From the NCBI RefSeq assembly GCF_016401385.1, contig NZ_JAEACF010000001.1:2356001-2420000 (forward strand): a stretch of 64,000 nt of DNA. Reading direction: 5' to 3'. This DNA comes from Fictibacillus halophilus. Lineage in GTDB: Bacteria; Bacillota; Bacilli; Bacillales; Fictibacillaceae. Numbering within the stretch: position 1 is the first letter of the stretch; each line of letters opens with the position of its first letter. A program made the translations under genes and the position numbers. This document shows, piece after piece, positions 28,812 through 37,080 of the stretch. The notes beneath the pieces are model-generated. The model saw only the letters and a list, made by a program, of their open reading frames with translations. It had not been told where the DNA came from and ran no database searches.

Positions 28812-29894
28812 TTATTTCCAGCTAACTTCATTCATAATTTTAACAGCGTCTGCATTGTTTTCACCTAGCTTAGAAAGGTTAAGATCTTGTTCTTTAAAGT
28901 TACCCCAAGATTTTAAAAGCTCTGAAGGTTCAACTTCTTTATTAACAGGATACTCGTAGTTTGCTTCAGCAAATACTTTTTGAACTTTAGGACTAGATAG
29001 ATATTCCACCAACTCAATAGCATTCTCTTTGTTCTTAGCGTGTTTCGTTACACCTATACCACTAATATTGATGTGCGTACCTGTTGTTTCTTGGTTAGGG
29101 AAAAATACACTTAATTGTTTAGCAACTTTCACTTCTTCAGGATCTTCTGAGTTAAGCATCTGACCAAAATAGTAAGAGTTCATGATGGCAACATCACCTT
29201 CACCTGCAACGATACCTTTAGCTTGGTCACGGTCACCACCTTGTGGATCACGAGCCATGTTGTTCACGATTCCTTCTGCCCACTTCTTCGCTTCATCTTT
29301 TCCATTTAATGCAATAAATGAAGATACTAATGATTGATTATAGATGTTTTCAGACGAACGGATCAGTACTTTACCTTTCCATTTGTCTTCAGTTAATGCT
29401 TCATAAGTAGATAGTTCAGACTGGTCGACTTTTTTCTTATCGTATACGATAACACGTGCACGCTTTGTTAGACCAAACCATTCATTATCTTTATCTCTTA
29501 AATTCTCAGGAATATTCTTATTCAATGTATCACTTTCAACACTTTGCAATAAGTCTTTATCTTTTGCCCAGTGTAAACGACCAGCATCAGATGTGAAGAA
29601 AAGATCTCCTTTTGTTGCTTTCCCTTCTCTTGAAAGACGCTCGATTAATTCATCTTCTTCACCTTTAATAAGGTTGACTTTGATTCCAGTCTCTTTCGTG
29701 AAATCCGCAAATATTTTATCATCAACGTCATAGTGACGACTTGTATATAAATTTACTTCTCCGCTTTTCTTATCTTCTTTTTTTGCATCGTTGTTACTTG
29801 AACTTGCACCCTCGTTTGATTTACCACAGCCAGCCAAAACTAGAGCAGCTAGTACAACCATAACAAAAGCAGTAAAAATGTTCTTTTTTAACAT
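28812..29894 (-). CDS. Iron(III)-binding lipoprotein of an ABC importer (FutA/FbpA-like)
   Basis: The 360-residue protein has a lipoprotein signal ending in LVLAGC (Cys about residue 23) and the ferric-binding fold: VNLYTSRHYDVDDKIF at the start and the tyrosine pair in IMNSYYFGQML (about residues 238-248) that usually binds iron. AAGGAG precedes the ATG. Two Fur boxes lie on its promoter. It heads the operon with permease and ATPase genes; the ligand may be free ferric iron or a ferric-citrate-like chelate. Confidence 0.93.
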   Translation of the reverse strand: MLKKNIFTAFVMVVLAALVLAGCGKSNEGASSSNNDAKKEDKKSGEVNLYTSRHYDVDDKIFADFTKETGIKVNLIKGEEDELIERLSREGKATKGDLFFTSDAGRLHWAKDKDLLQSVESDTLNKNIPENLRDKDNEWFGLTKRARVIVYDKKKVDQSELSTYEALTEDKWKGKVLIRSSENIYNQSLVSSFIALNGKDEAKKWAEGIVNNMARDPQGGDRDQAKGIVAGEGDVAIMNSYYFGQMLNSEDPEEVKVAKQLSVFFPNQETTGTHINISGIGVTKHAKNKENAIELVEYLSSPKVQKVFAEANYEYPVNKEVEPSELLKSWGNFKEQDLNLSKLGENNADAVKIMNEVSWK

Positions 29895-29925
29895 AAGTCA
29901 GTTACTCCTTCTATGTATAAGTAAT

Positions 29926-29980
29926 TGAAAACGATTATCAACTTCACTTCTAATTATAATGATAATCATTCTCAAGTCAA
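29926..29980 (-). promoter_or_regulatory. Promoter of the iron importer with two Fur boxes
   Basis: The minus strand shows TTGACT (29980-29975), 16 bases, TATAAT (29958-29953). The spacer holds TGAGAATGATTATCA (29974-29960), a near-perfect Fur box, and a second box TGATAATCGTTTTCA (29940-29926) follows the start site. Both fit the 7-1-7 consensus TGATAATNATTATCA with two mismatches or fewer. Confidence 0.9.
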
Positions 29981-30041
29981 TTGTTTTTTTAATATTTTTT
30001 CTAATAGATTGTTGCTTTTCATATCTTTATCTCCTTTGACA

Positions 30042-30245
30042 GTTGATTGAAGTGGAAGGTCCGAGACTCCTATGGGACAGGCGGGCAGTTCGAAGAGTGA
30101 AGTGGCTCGTTCAGCAAAAGGTGAATGGATTCGAAGGCGCATTTTGTTCATCACGAGTCATTTAACTTTTGATCTAGTCACTGCTACGAATGTGGCTCAC
30201 CGCCTCCACCGCGGAAAGCGAACATCTGGAACGGAAATCCACTAC
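30042..30245. repeat. Degenerate Bacillaceae intergenic repeat element
   Basis: One end reads GTTGATTGAAGTGGAAGG then CGAGACTCCTATGGGA; the other end reads GGCTCACCGCC, CCGCGGAAAGCGAACATCTGG and AACGGAAATCCACTAC. These blocks are those of a dispersed repeat I know from many Bacillaceae genomes, in which the central part is shorter. Here the centre (about 30085-30190) is unlike the usual copy. It contains short frames but no supported gene. Confidence 0.6.
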
Positions 30246-30292
30246 TTCCAAAGAGCAATAAAGTATACGAAAACCGCTTTTAAAAATGAAAT

Positions 30293-30329
30293 CAAAAAAA
30301 TCTCTTAGAAGTTTCAACTTCTAAGAGAT
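30293..30329 (-). terminator. Terminator of the SGNH hydrolase gene
   Basis: ATCTCTTAGAAG and CTTCTAAGAGAT pair across a 6-base loop, followed by seven T on the minus strand. Confidence 0.93.
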
Positions 30330-31069
30330 CATTCCTGGTTTAAAGGCTTCCACTGGTTGTAAACCCAGTTTCCTAACCTGTTATATCCCCTTCTATTTGG
30401 GTGAATAGAATCGGAAAAGTATAGTTCTTTCTCAACATTTTCATAAAGTTCAAAAGTGGAAATGTACTTTGTAAGCGTGCTTTCTTTGCTTGCTTCTACG
30501 ATTGCCTCGTTCCAAGACCTAATACTATCTGCAGCTGTTGGGTCGTACTCTTTTCCGAAATAAGGATTATAAAGACCCAATACATAGACTGGCGCAAACG
30601 AATTATTTTCCCTCACAACTGTCAGAGTTTTACTTAAATTGTTTCTTAGCTTTTCTTTTCCAAGTACTAATTTCTGCTGAGGCAACTGGCGAAAGTTCCA
30701 GCCTGCAGCCTGGCGAAAATCATTGGTACCTATAAAAACAAATATATGATCCGCTTGTCTTAATGACTTGATCACTACTCCATTATCCAATTGTCTTAAT
30801 AATTGGTCAGAACGTTGTCCACTGATGCCAAAATTATTAATGATTACATTTCTGCCTGTTTGCTGCTGAATATTTCTCTTAACGATACCAATATAACCTG
30901 TTTTGGATGGGTCACCAACTCCGTATGTCAAAGAGTCTCCTAGTGCCACAACCTTCAGAGTTTGTGTATCACTTGCCCCTTCAGTTTCTCCATAAAATTG
31001 AAAGATCAGGAATAGTATGAGGGCTAATCCTGCACCACCAATTAACCATTTCTTTGATACTTTCCGCAC
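30329..31069 (-). CDS. SGNH/GDSL-family hydrolase, membrane-anchored or secreted
   Basis: The 246-residue protein has an N-terminal hydrophobic segment (residues 9-25) and the SGNH blocks in order: ALGDSLTYG (Ser about 46), the glycine block NFGISGQRS, GTNDF and DSIHPNRRGY (Asp/His). This is a lipase/acylhydrolase or deacetylase outside the membrane, similar to B. subtilis YpmR. The start is GTG 31069 with AGGA upstream. Monocistronic or behind the 52-codon gene upstream. Confidence 0.88.
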   Translation of the reverse strand: MRKVSKKWLIGGAGLALILFLIFQFYGETEGASDTQTLKVVALGDSLTYGVGDPSKTGYIGIVKRNIQQQTGRNVIINNFGISGQRSDQLLRQLDNGVVIKSLRQADHIFVFIGTNDFRQAAGWNFRQLPQQKLVLGKEKLRNNLSKTLTVVRENNSFAPVYVLGLYNPYFGKEYDPTAADSIRSWNEAIVEASKESTLTKYISTFELYENVEKELYFSDSIHPNRRGYNRLGNWVYNQWKPLNQE

Positions 31070-31143
31070 ATCAAGTCCTCGATTCTAGTTATTGTTATCT
31101 TACTTTTTACCATAACGAGGGAAAATATCAAGTAATGAATGTG

Positions 31144-31302
31144 TTATTTCAATCGATAATCTTCAGATGTAAGCGATGTATCTTCCCAAAGATTTTCTTG
31201 ATCATATTGGTAAGAATCTTTTTTTACGAATGTATGAATCAACATAGCAACTCCTCCACACAATAGGCTTGCAGGTACTAAGGTGATTAGAAAACCAGTC
31301 AT
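31144..31302 (-). CDS. 52-residue single-span membrane protein of unknown function
   Basis: ATG at 31302 with AGGAGGGA 5 bases upstream opens a 52-codon frame ending in TAA. The protein has one membrane segment (MTGFLITLVPASLLCGGVAM, residues 1-24) and an acidic cytoplasmic or external tail (QENLWEDTSLTSEDY). It lies 75 bases upstream of the SGNH hydrolase gene on the same strand, so they may be cotranscribed. No family recognised. Confidence 0.65.
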   Translation of the reverse strand: MTGFLITLVPASLLCGGVAMLIHTFVKKDSYQYDQENLWEDTSLTSEDYRLK

Positions 31303-31435
31303 CTACATCCCTCCTGTACCAAACTATATGAGGGGCAATATATGTTTATGAAACGAATAAAATATTTTATTTCCTCTATATAAATAGTGATTAAGGGTAT
31401 ACAGGTAAAGAAGAATTATAATGGAGGTGCCTTTT

Positions 31436-32125
31436 GTGGGTTTATTATTTACTTTGCTTTATTTTGCAATCATAGCAATTGTTATTGAAATCAACGTTCT
31501 GCTATTCACGCTAACTGGCTTAAAAAAAGAAATTGCTCGCTTTCAAGTCATCTCAATGTTTACTGCTACTGGTTTCACGACCGGAGAATCTGAATTGATT
31601 CTGGAGCATCCCGTTCGCAGACGTCTAAGTACGTTTCTTATACTGTTCGGAGTTTTTTCATTAGCGGTTATCATCTCATCGATAAGCAACATATTATCAG
31701 ATGAATTTCGTTCGATCGAGCTCGGAATCATTATTTTAGTACTCATCAGTTTATACTTAATCTTAAGCATCCCTAAACTAAAAAAATACATGAAACATTC
31801 TTTTGAGAGTCATATGGAAAAAAGTTATAACCTAGCAGATCTTCCCTTAAGAGATGTTATGTATTTTGAAGAAGATGATATTGTTGTAGAACTTCCCATT
31901 CACAAGGATTCTAAGATTATGGGGAAAAAATTAAAAGATGTTATTCAAGTGGATGACGATTTAATTGTTCTATTCATTAAACGAGGAGATGTAACGGTAA
32001 GAAAAGATAGTTACACAACAGAAATTCAAGAAGGAGACATGTTGGTCTTATACGGTCACCAAAGCTCTCTTCAAGAACGATTTAATGAAGAGATGGATGA
32101 ATTAAAATCTAAAAAAGATGCGTAG
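31436..32125 (+). CDS. Membrane protein with C-terminal RCK_C (TrkA-C) domain
   Basis: The 229-residue protein has three membrane segments in the first 115 residues (including a KtrB-like MFTATGFTTGESEL stretch) and an RCK_C domain at about 140-220 (VVELPIHKDSKIMGKKLKDV, VTVRKDSYTTEIQEGD). RCK_C domains of KtrC and CpaA bind c-di-AMP in Firmicutes. I start at GTG 31436, where GGAGGTG lies upstream; an ATG at 31421 overlaps that ribosome site. A role in potassium or cation transport is inferred. Monocistronic with terminator. Confidence 0.8.
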   Translation: MGLLFTLLYFAIIAIVIEINVLLFTLTGLKKEIARFQVISMFTATGFTTGESELILEHPVRRRLSTFLILFGVFSLAVIISSISNILSDEFRSIELGIIILVLISLYLILSIPKLKKYMKHSFESHMEKSYNLADLPLRDVMYFEEDDIVVELPIHKDSKIMGKKLKDVIQVDDDLIVLFIKRGDVTVRKDSYTTEIQEGDMLVLYGHQSSLQERFNEEMDELKSKKDA

Positions 32126-32135
32126 GATTCAAAAT

Positions 32136-32165
32136 GAGAAGTGATTTTTCACTTCTCTTTATTTT
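32136..32165 (+). terminator. Terminator of the RCK_C gene
   Basis: GAGAAGTGA pairs with TCACTTCTC around TTTT, followed by TTTATTTTT. Confidence 0.88.
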
Positions 32166-32218
32166 TCTGATCCAACCCCCTAAAAACAGAAAATATAAGC
32201 GAAAATAACTTTAGATAG

Positions 32219-32247
32219 TAAAAAAGAACCTCTTTTTGAAGAGATCC
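32219..32247 (-). terminator. Terminator of the small gene at 32252
   Basis: GGATCTCTT pairs with AAGAGGTTC (two G-U pairs), followed by TTTTTT on the minus strand. Confidence 0.75.
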
Positions 32248-32251
32248 TTAA

Positions 32252-32482
32252 TTAACCAACTTCTCTAACTTTATCTGGTACGAATGATAACAATAAAGAA
32301 ATAATATTATTAATTTGCTCAGGCGTTATATGTATACCATCGTTTGCCAAAAGTTCTTCTTTTAGCTTGATAATTGAATCTACTTCATCAAGTCTTGCAT
32401 CACTCAAGCAATGGTCGATCGTGTTCAATAATTCCAACAACTGATTGTTTTTATTGGTTATGTAATATGTAGTATCCACCAA
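32252..32482 (-). CDS. Small protein of unknown function (about 76 residues)
   Basis: Two starts fit the AGGGGGTG ribosome site: TTG 32482 and GTG 32479. The longer frame up to 32602 has no ribosome site and unusual composition. The protein is helical and soluble (NQLLELLNTIDHCLSDARLDEVDSI would be its first helices) and ends in LLSFVPDKVREVG. No family recognised. A terminator follows. Confidence 0.65.
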   Translation of the reverse strand: MVDTTYYITNKNNQLLELLNTIDHCLSDARLDEVDSIIKLKEELLANDGIHITPEQINNIISLLLSFVPDKVREVG

Positions 32483-32702
32483 CAAACACCCCCTACTACT
32501 AACTATTATTATCGAAACTAAGGTCATTTTCCTACAAAAACAATTCGTCAAATGACGACATATCTTACTTTTTATGGATTTTACCCTATAATACCTACAC
32601 ATTTATGTCGAATGAAGTCGAAGAAACAGGAAATAAGTCCCATCCTAGCCTTAACAGTTAACTATTTCCATTAAAAAGTTTACATTTAAAACTAAAATTA
32701 CT

Positions 32703-33347
32703 TTAGTTAAATAACTTTGATAGAGAAGCAAATGGAGATTCATTTCCTTCAGACTTTGTTTTATAAACCAACTTTTCCGGTTCAAAAAGCTTTGATTCTA
32801 AGAAAGAAGTCGGATTTTTTACAAATTTGATGTTCCTATGAATTTTAGCAAGGATTCTGGCTGTGTTAATGGCATCATCAAGTGCTCTATGTTTGGATCC
32901 TTCATAAACCAGCTCCATCGCCTGAAGAGCGCGTGACAAGCCGTACCGAAATCCTTTTTCACTATCGTGAAGGATACTAAAATGAAATTGCAGATCATTA
33001 TGATTAATAATCCAATCCGTGTCTGCTTTATGAAAAGTTGAATCTGTAATGAGCGCCCACTTATCTTCTGGTCCCCAAGAACAAAGGTAATACTCTTCTT
33101 GGCCGATCCAAGATCTAAAGTTTTCAATTGCCTCTGTATAAACAGGAGCAGAAATCAAATCTTTTTTGGTGATTCCAGTTAAATTTGTAATTCGTGTATT
33201 CAACTTATCCATTTTTGGTTGAACGAATGATTGAAACGTATCCAATATTTTAAGTTCACCATCAACTTCAATCATCCGAATGGCACCAATCTCAATAATC
33301 TCTGAGAGCCGGTTTGTCATCTCTAAATCATACACAATATACTGCAT
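32703..33347 (-). CDS. DEDDh-family 3'-5' exonuclease
   Basis: The 214-residue protein has the RNase T/DnaQ-type exonuclease motifs: Exo I YDLEMT (Asp/Glu), Exo II with NHNDLQFH and Exo III HRALDDAINTA (His/Asp). It resembles KapD and other stand-alone exonucleases acting on DNA or RNA ends; the natural substrate is unknown. ATG 33347 is 7 bases after AGGTG; ATG 33353 and an upstream ATG at 33371 are less well placed. About 60 C-terminal residues lie beyond the exonuclease fold. Confidence 0.85.
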   Translation of the reverse strand: MQYIVYDLEMTNRLSEIIEIGAIRMIEVDGELKILDTFQSFVQPKMDKLNTRITNLTGITKKDLISAPVYTEAIENFRSWIGQEEYYLCSWGPEDKWALITDSTFHKADTDWIINHNDLQFHFSILHDSEKGFRYGLSRALQAMELVYEGSKHRALDDAINTARILAKIHRNIKFVKNPTSFLESKLFEPEKLVYKTKSEGNESPFASLSKLFN

Positions 33348-33371
33348 CCTCATACACCTGCCCTTCTGCAT

Positions 33372-33700
33372 TCATGCCTTAAATGGATGTCTACCATATA
33401 TTGTAGTTGATTTGTTAATAAAATGAAATATTACTATAGGTATTTAAAGGATAATCATTCCTATAAATTACTGGAACCCCACTTCTTGCATGCATTGTAA
33501 AAGTAAACCTCACGTGCGATCTTTACCCATCTTCCAAGTATATTCTTATTTTATGAAAATGAGGGACTTAAATGTCATTCTATTCTGAAAAGGATAAAAG
33601 TTTCTTCATCTGCCAAACTTTTCATTTTCAATTTATGTACTCTTTTGTTACCATTGAAAGTGTCTGTTTAACAATATGAACTACATAATGAGGGAGTATC
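33372..33700. other. Intergenic region without a confident gene
   Basis: This AT-rich stretch lies between divergent genes and should hold both promoters. A 35-codon frame (33572-33679) with GAGGGA upstream is visible, but its composition (many Phe, Ser, Thr) is not convincing. GATAATCATTCC near 33450 is a partial Fur-box-like sequence only. Confidence 0.5.
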
Positions 33701-34369
33701 ATGAAAAAACTTACAACATTATTTCTTATAATTGGGTTACTTTTTGTAACAGCTTGTTCTAAGGATACGAAACAAAATGAACAAGGAGCTTCAGAAACAA
33801 AAGCCGACAACAAGGAAGATTCTACTGACAGTTCCATTTCTGAGCCAGAAAAAGAAGATTCAGAAGCAACAGAGACAACAACTACTGAAGAAGAAAACAG
33901 CACAGCTGAAGGTGAAACAGAAAGTGCTGATAGCGAACAAAAAGACTATCTAACTAGCGAACATCAATTTGTTGCTAGTGAACTAACAAATTCTACCGAA
34001 AAACAAATAAGTGATAGATGGGGTAAACCTACCCGATCAGAAAAGATTCAGTTCCGCTACCCTGGCACTACAGAATTTGTTCCAGCTATCGTCAACTATT
34101 ACCAGAATGATAAATATGCGGTAACGTTTGTAGAAGGAAAAGCTGCTCGTCTTGTTTATTCTGTAATCGATGAAGAAATCATGTTTAATGATGAAGAAAT
34201 GACGAGAGCTCTTGAACTTGCGGGTCTACCTGTAGATGTTGAAGAAACAACGGACACAGACACAGCTTATGTGTACAACGACCTGGGTAATGTATATGAA
34301 GTTACGATGTTCTCAAAAGGTGAATTCGTAGATTACTTATACATTATCTTAGATGAAGCATACAAATAG
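33701..34369 (+). CDS. Lipoprotein of unknown function with acidic linker
   Basis: The 222-residue protein has a lipoprotein signal ending in LFVTAC (Cys 19), a 60-residue Glu/Ser/Thr-rich linker (ATETTTTEEENSTAEGE) and a C-terminal domain (about 85-222) starting with TSEHQFVASELTNSTEKQIS. DRWGKPTRSEKIQFRYPG and DEEIMFNDEEMTRALELAGL look like a small extracytoplasmic domain of the DUF4309 or similar kind, which I cannot name with certainty. GAGGGAG lies 6 bases before the ATG. Confidence 0.8.
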   Translation: MKKLTTLFLIIGLLFVTACSKDTKQNEQGASETKADNKEDSTDSSISEPEKEDSEATETTTTEEENSTAEGETESADSEQKDYLTSEHQFVASELTNSTEKQISDRWGKPTRSEKIQFRYPGTTEFVPAIVNYYQNDKYAVTFVEGKAARLVYSVIDEEIMFNDEEMTRALELAGLPVDVEETTDTDTAYVYNDLGNVYEVTMFSKGEFVDYLYIILDEAYK

Positions 34370-34494
34370 ACTACTTTTTGACGACAACTCTCTTAAAATG
34401 AGGCGTTTATCACCGTTTCTATGCTCATCCTACTTGCATAAAATGAGTTGAGGAGAGAAATCGGCTTCTCACACGCAAGAAGAGGAGTGAAAAT

Positions 34495-34665
34495 ATGTCG
34501 TCAAGAAAGTACTGTTCTGATAGCTTTACGCTTTATGTGGTACTATTCGTGCTGCTCATTATTGTCGGAGCCGTCTCGTTTAACGGAAACTGCTGTGTTT
34601 ATTCTTACCCTTGTTCCTATGGATACGCAGCAAACGTACCAGTAAGCGGTTATTGGAACGTGTAA
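34495..34665 (+). CDS. 56-residue YjcZ-like small membrane protein
   Basis: ATG 34495 with AGAGGAGTG upstream opens a 56-codon frame ending in TAA at 34665, followed by a terminator. The segment FTLYVVLFVLLIIVGAVSF (residues 11-29) is close to the FALIVVLFILLIIVGA core of YjcZ-family sporulation proteins, and the tail is Cys/Tyr/Gly-rich (GNCCVYSYPCSYGY), as in spore-coat-associated small proteins. A sporulation role is inferred from that similarity alone. Confidence 0.7.
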   Translation: MSSRKYCSDSFTLYVVLFVLLIIVGAVSFNGNCCVYSYPCSYGYAANVPVSGYWNV

Positions 34666-34674
34666 TAAAGAAGT

Positions 34675-34711
34675 GACCACCATTTTCTTTAAGAAGATGG
34701 TGGTCTTTTTT
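34675..34711. terminator. Bidirectional terminator ending the amino-sugar operon
   Basis: GACCACCAT pairs with ATGGTGGTC, followed by TTTTTT on the plus strand. It also stands at the end of nagP on the minus strand. Confidence 0.88.
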
Positions 34712-34717
34712 ATAGCT

Positions 34718-36124
34718 TTATAGCTTATCTCTCATACAATCTGCGATCGGTTCTACCTCTGACCCTACAACCACCTGAATATTTTGGTTATTAAGCTTAA
34801 TCAGACCTTTTGATCCTGCTTTTTTTAGAGCTTCTTCATCAACCTCTGAAAAATCTTTAATCTGAACTCGTAATCTAGTAATACAGTTTTCAAGCAGCAC
34901 GATATTGTCTTTTCCACCGAGTGCACTCAAATAAGCTGACGCTGCCGTTTCGTACTTTTCACTCGCGGTAGAAGTAGCTGCAGCTTCTGATACAATCGCT
35001 TCTTCATCTTCTCTGCCTGGTGTTTTTAAATTTAATTTTACGATCAAGTAACGGAATATAGCGTAGTAAAGGACAAAATAAACCGCACCCATCGGAAGTA
35101 GCAACCAACCATTCTGTGAGATCCCAATATTTAAGAAATAATCAATCGCTCCTGCAGAAAACGTGAAACCATGATGAATATCTAATAGTACTGCAACGGA
35201 CATAGAAACAGCTGTTAAAACAGCGTGAATTACATACAATAAAGGTGATAAGAACATGAAAGCAAATTCGATTGGTTCTGTGATTCCAGTTACAAAGGAA
35301 GTGAGTGCTAAACTACCTAACATTCCCGCAACTGCTTTCTTCCGATGTTTTTTTGCTGTATGAATCATGGCTAAACAAGCAGCCGGCAATCCGAACATCA
35401 TTACTGGAAAGAATCCAGCCATATAAAAGCCTGCTTTTGGGTCGCCAGCAAAGAATCTCGATAGGTCACCTGTAAATACTTTCCCATTTTCCCCTGTGAA
35501 TTCACCAAATACAAACCATAAAAAGCTGTTGAGTACATGGTGAAGTCCGAGTGGAATCAACAAGCGGTTAAAGAAACCGAATATTCCTGCCCCGATTGCA
35601 CCTGCACTTGTAATCCAAGTACCAACGTTCTCTAACATCATCTGAAGATATGGCCAGATAAATCCGAAAACAAGCGCTAAAAGTACCATCGTTCCAGCCG
35701 TTACGATCGGAACAAATCGTTTACCTCCAAAGAATGAAAGCCATTCTGGAAGCTTCGTATTATAAAATTTATTATATAAAAGTCCGGCTATAACCCCTGC
35801 GAGAATACCTCCTAAAACAGACATATCAAATTTTCCGTCATAATTCAGGTTTACTTCGGCAAATGTTTTTGCTCCTTCTGTTAATACAAAGTAACCGATT
35901 GCTCCTGCAAGTCCAGCAGCTCCACTTCCATCTCTGGATAGACCTACTGCAACTCCTATCGCAAATAATAGTGCTAGATGACCGAATATCGCATTACCTG
36001 ACGCAACTAAGAATGGTACATCTAATAAATCGTCTTGACCAAAACGTAGCAAAAGTCCAGCTGCAGGAAGAACTGCAATCGGAAGCATGAGCGCCCGACC
36101 GATCCGCTGTAAGAAACCTAACAT
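34718..36124 (-). CDS. nagP: PTS EIIBC, N-acetylglucosamine-type (NagP)
   Basis: The 468-residue protein has a glucose-family EIIC domain (GITEPIEFAFMFLSP, residues about 275-290) followed by an EIIB domain whose phosphorylation cysteine is in ENCITRLRV (about Cys414). It lacks EIIA, as B. subtilis NagP does. It imports and phosphorylates GlcNAc to GlcNAc-6-P at the membrane. ATG 36124 is 8 bases after GAGGGG; a GTG at 36142 overlaps the murQ stop. The nag genes around it support GlcNAc as substrate. Confidence 0.92.
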   Translation of the reverse strand: MLGFLQRIGRALMLPIAVLPAAGLLLRFGQDDLLDVPFLVASGNAIFGHLALLFAIGVAVGLSRDGSGAAGLAGAIGYFVLTEGAKTFAEVNLNYDGKFDMSVLGGILAGVIAGLLYNKFYNTKLPEWLSFFGGKRFVPIVTAGTMVLLALVFGFIWPYLQMMLENVGTWITSAGAIGAGIFGFFNRLLIPLGLHHVLNSFLWFVFGEFTGENGKVFTGDLSRFFAGDPKAGFYMAGFFPVMMFGLPAACLAMIHTAKKHRKKAVAGMLGSLALTSFVTGITEPIEFAFMFLSPLLYVIHAVLTAVSMSVAVLLDIHHGFTFSAGAIDYFLNIGISQNGWLLLPMGAVYFVLYYAIFRYLIVKLNLKTPGREDEEAIVSEAAATSTASEKYETAASAYLSALGGKDNIVLLENCITRLRVQIKDFSEVDEEALKKAGSKGLIKLNNQNIQVVVGSEVEPIADCMRDKL

Positions 36125-36138
36125 AGTACCTACCCCTC

Positions 36139-37044
36139 TCACTTTTGAGTGAAATTACGTATCGCTTCTTTTAACTTTCCTTTATGCTGATCTAGTTGCA
36201 ATTTGGCTTCATGTGGAGCGACCCCTGTAACAAGCTGAAAAATGGCAGCCTTTGTGTTGCCCCCTTGGTCTTGCAAAGCCATTTCTGCTTCTTCTTCTGT
36301 TGCGCCAGAAGCTTCAACAATAATATTTTTAGCACGCTGAACTAATTTCTCATTTGTGGGTTGAACATCTACCATAAGATTGCTGTACACCTTACCCCAT
36401 CTCACCATGCTGGCTGTACTGATCATGTTCAACACAAGCTTTTGAGCGGTACCTGCTTTCATTCGGGTAGAGCCTGTGACCACTTCTGGCCCCGTTATAA
36501 CAGGAATGCCAATATCCGCAAGCTTCTCCATCGGTGAATCTGAAGAACACACAAGAGCTGCTGTAAATGCTTCTTTTGTTTTGGCATACTTCATCGCTCC
36601 TAAGCAATAAGGGGTTCTGCCAGAAGCCGCAATAGCTACAACAACATCCTTTTCTGTTAGATTTAGAGCTTTAAGATCGGATTCACCTAACTCTGCATCA
36701 TCTTCGGCTCCTTCGATCGCATGCTGAAGGGCATACTCACCGCCCGCTATCACACCTACTACTAACTTTGGATCTGTACCGTATGTGGGAGGACACTCTG
36801 ATGCATCCAACACACCTAATCGTCCACTTGTTCCAGCACCTATATAGATCAATCGACCTTCATTTTCAAAAGCTGTGACCACTTTTTCAACGACAAAACT
36901 TATTTCTTTTAAAACAGGAGTAATACAACTGGCTACTCCCAGATCGGCTTCGTGTATTTTTTGGATCACTTCTAAAGTTGTAAGTTCATCAATTGTTACC
37001 GTGTCAGGATTTCTTTTTTCTGTAGCCAATTTGGTTAAGTCCAT
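36139..37044 (-). CDS. murQ: N-acetylmuramic acid 6-phosphate etherase
   Basis: The 301-residue enzyme cleaves the lactyl ether of MurNAc-6-P to GlcNAc-6-P and D-lactate. The SIS domain shows IYIGAGTSGRLGVLDASE (residues about 62-79) with the catalytic Glu, and VAIAASGRTPYC. AAAGGAG lies before the ATG. It sits between mupG and nagP in the operon, and its product feeds NagA and NagB encoded in the same transcript. Confidence 0.96.
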   Translation of the reverse strand: MDLTKLATEKRNPDTVTIDELTTLEVIQKIHEADLGVASCITPVLKEISFVVEKVVTAFENEGRLIYIGAGTSGRLGVLDASECPPTYGTDPKLVVGVIAGGEYALQHAIEGAEDDAELGESDLKALNLTEKDVVVAIAASGRTPYCLGAMKYAKTKEAFTAALVCSSDSPMEKLADIGIPVITGPEVVTGSTRMKAGTAQKLVLNMISTASMVRWGKVYSNLMVDVQPTNEKLVQRAKNIIVEASGATEEEAEMALQDQGGNTKAAIFQLVTGVAPHEAKLQLDQHKGKLKEAIRNFTQK

Positions 37045-37080
37045 CTTGATCTCCTTTAAATGGTTATGATTTAATAGATT

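Noticed and set aside
33572..33679. 35-codon frame with GAGGGA upstream
   Set aside because: Amino acid composition is that of random AT-rich DNA and it runs up to the promoter region of the next gene.
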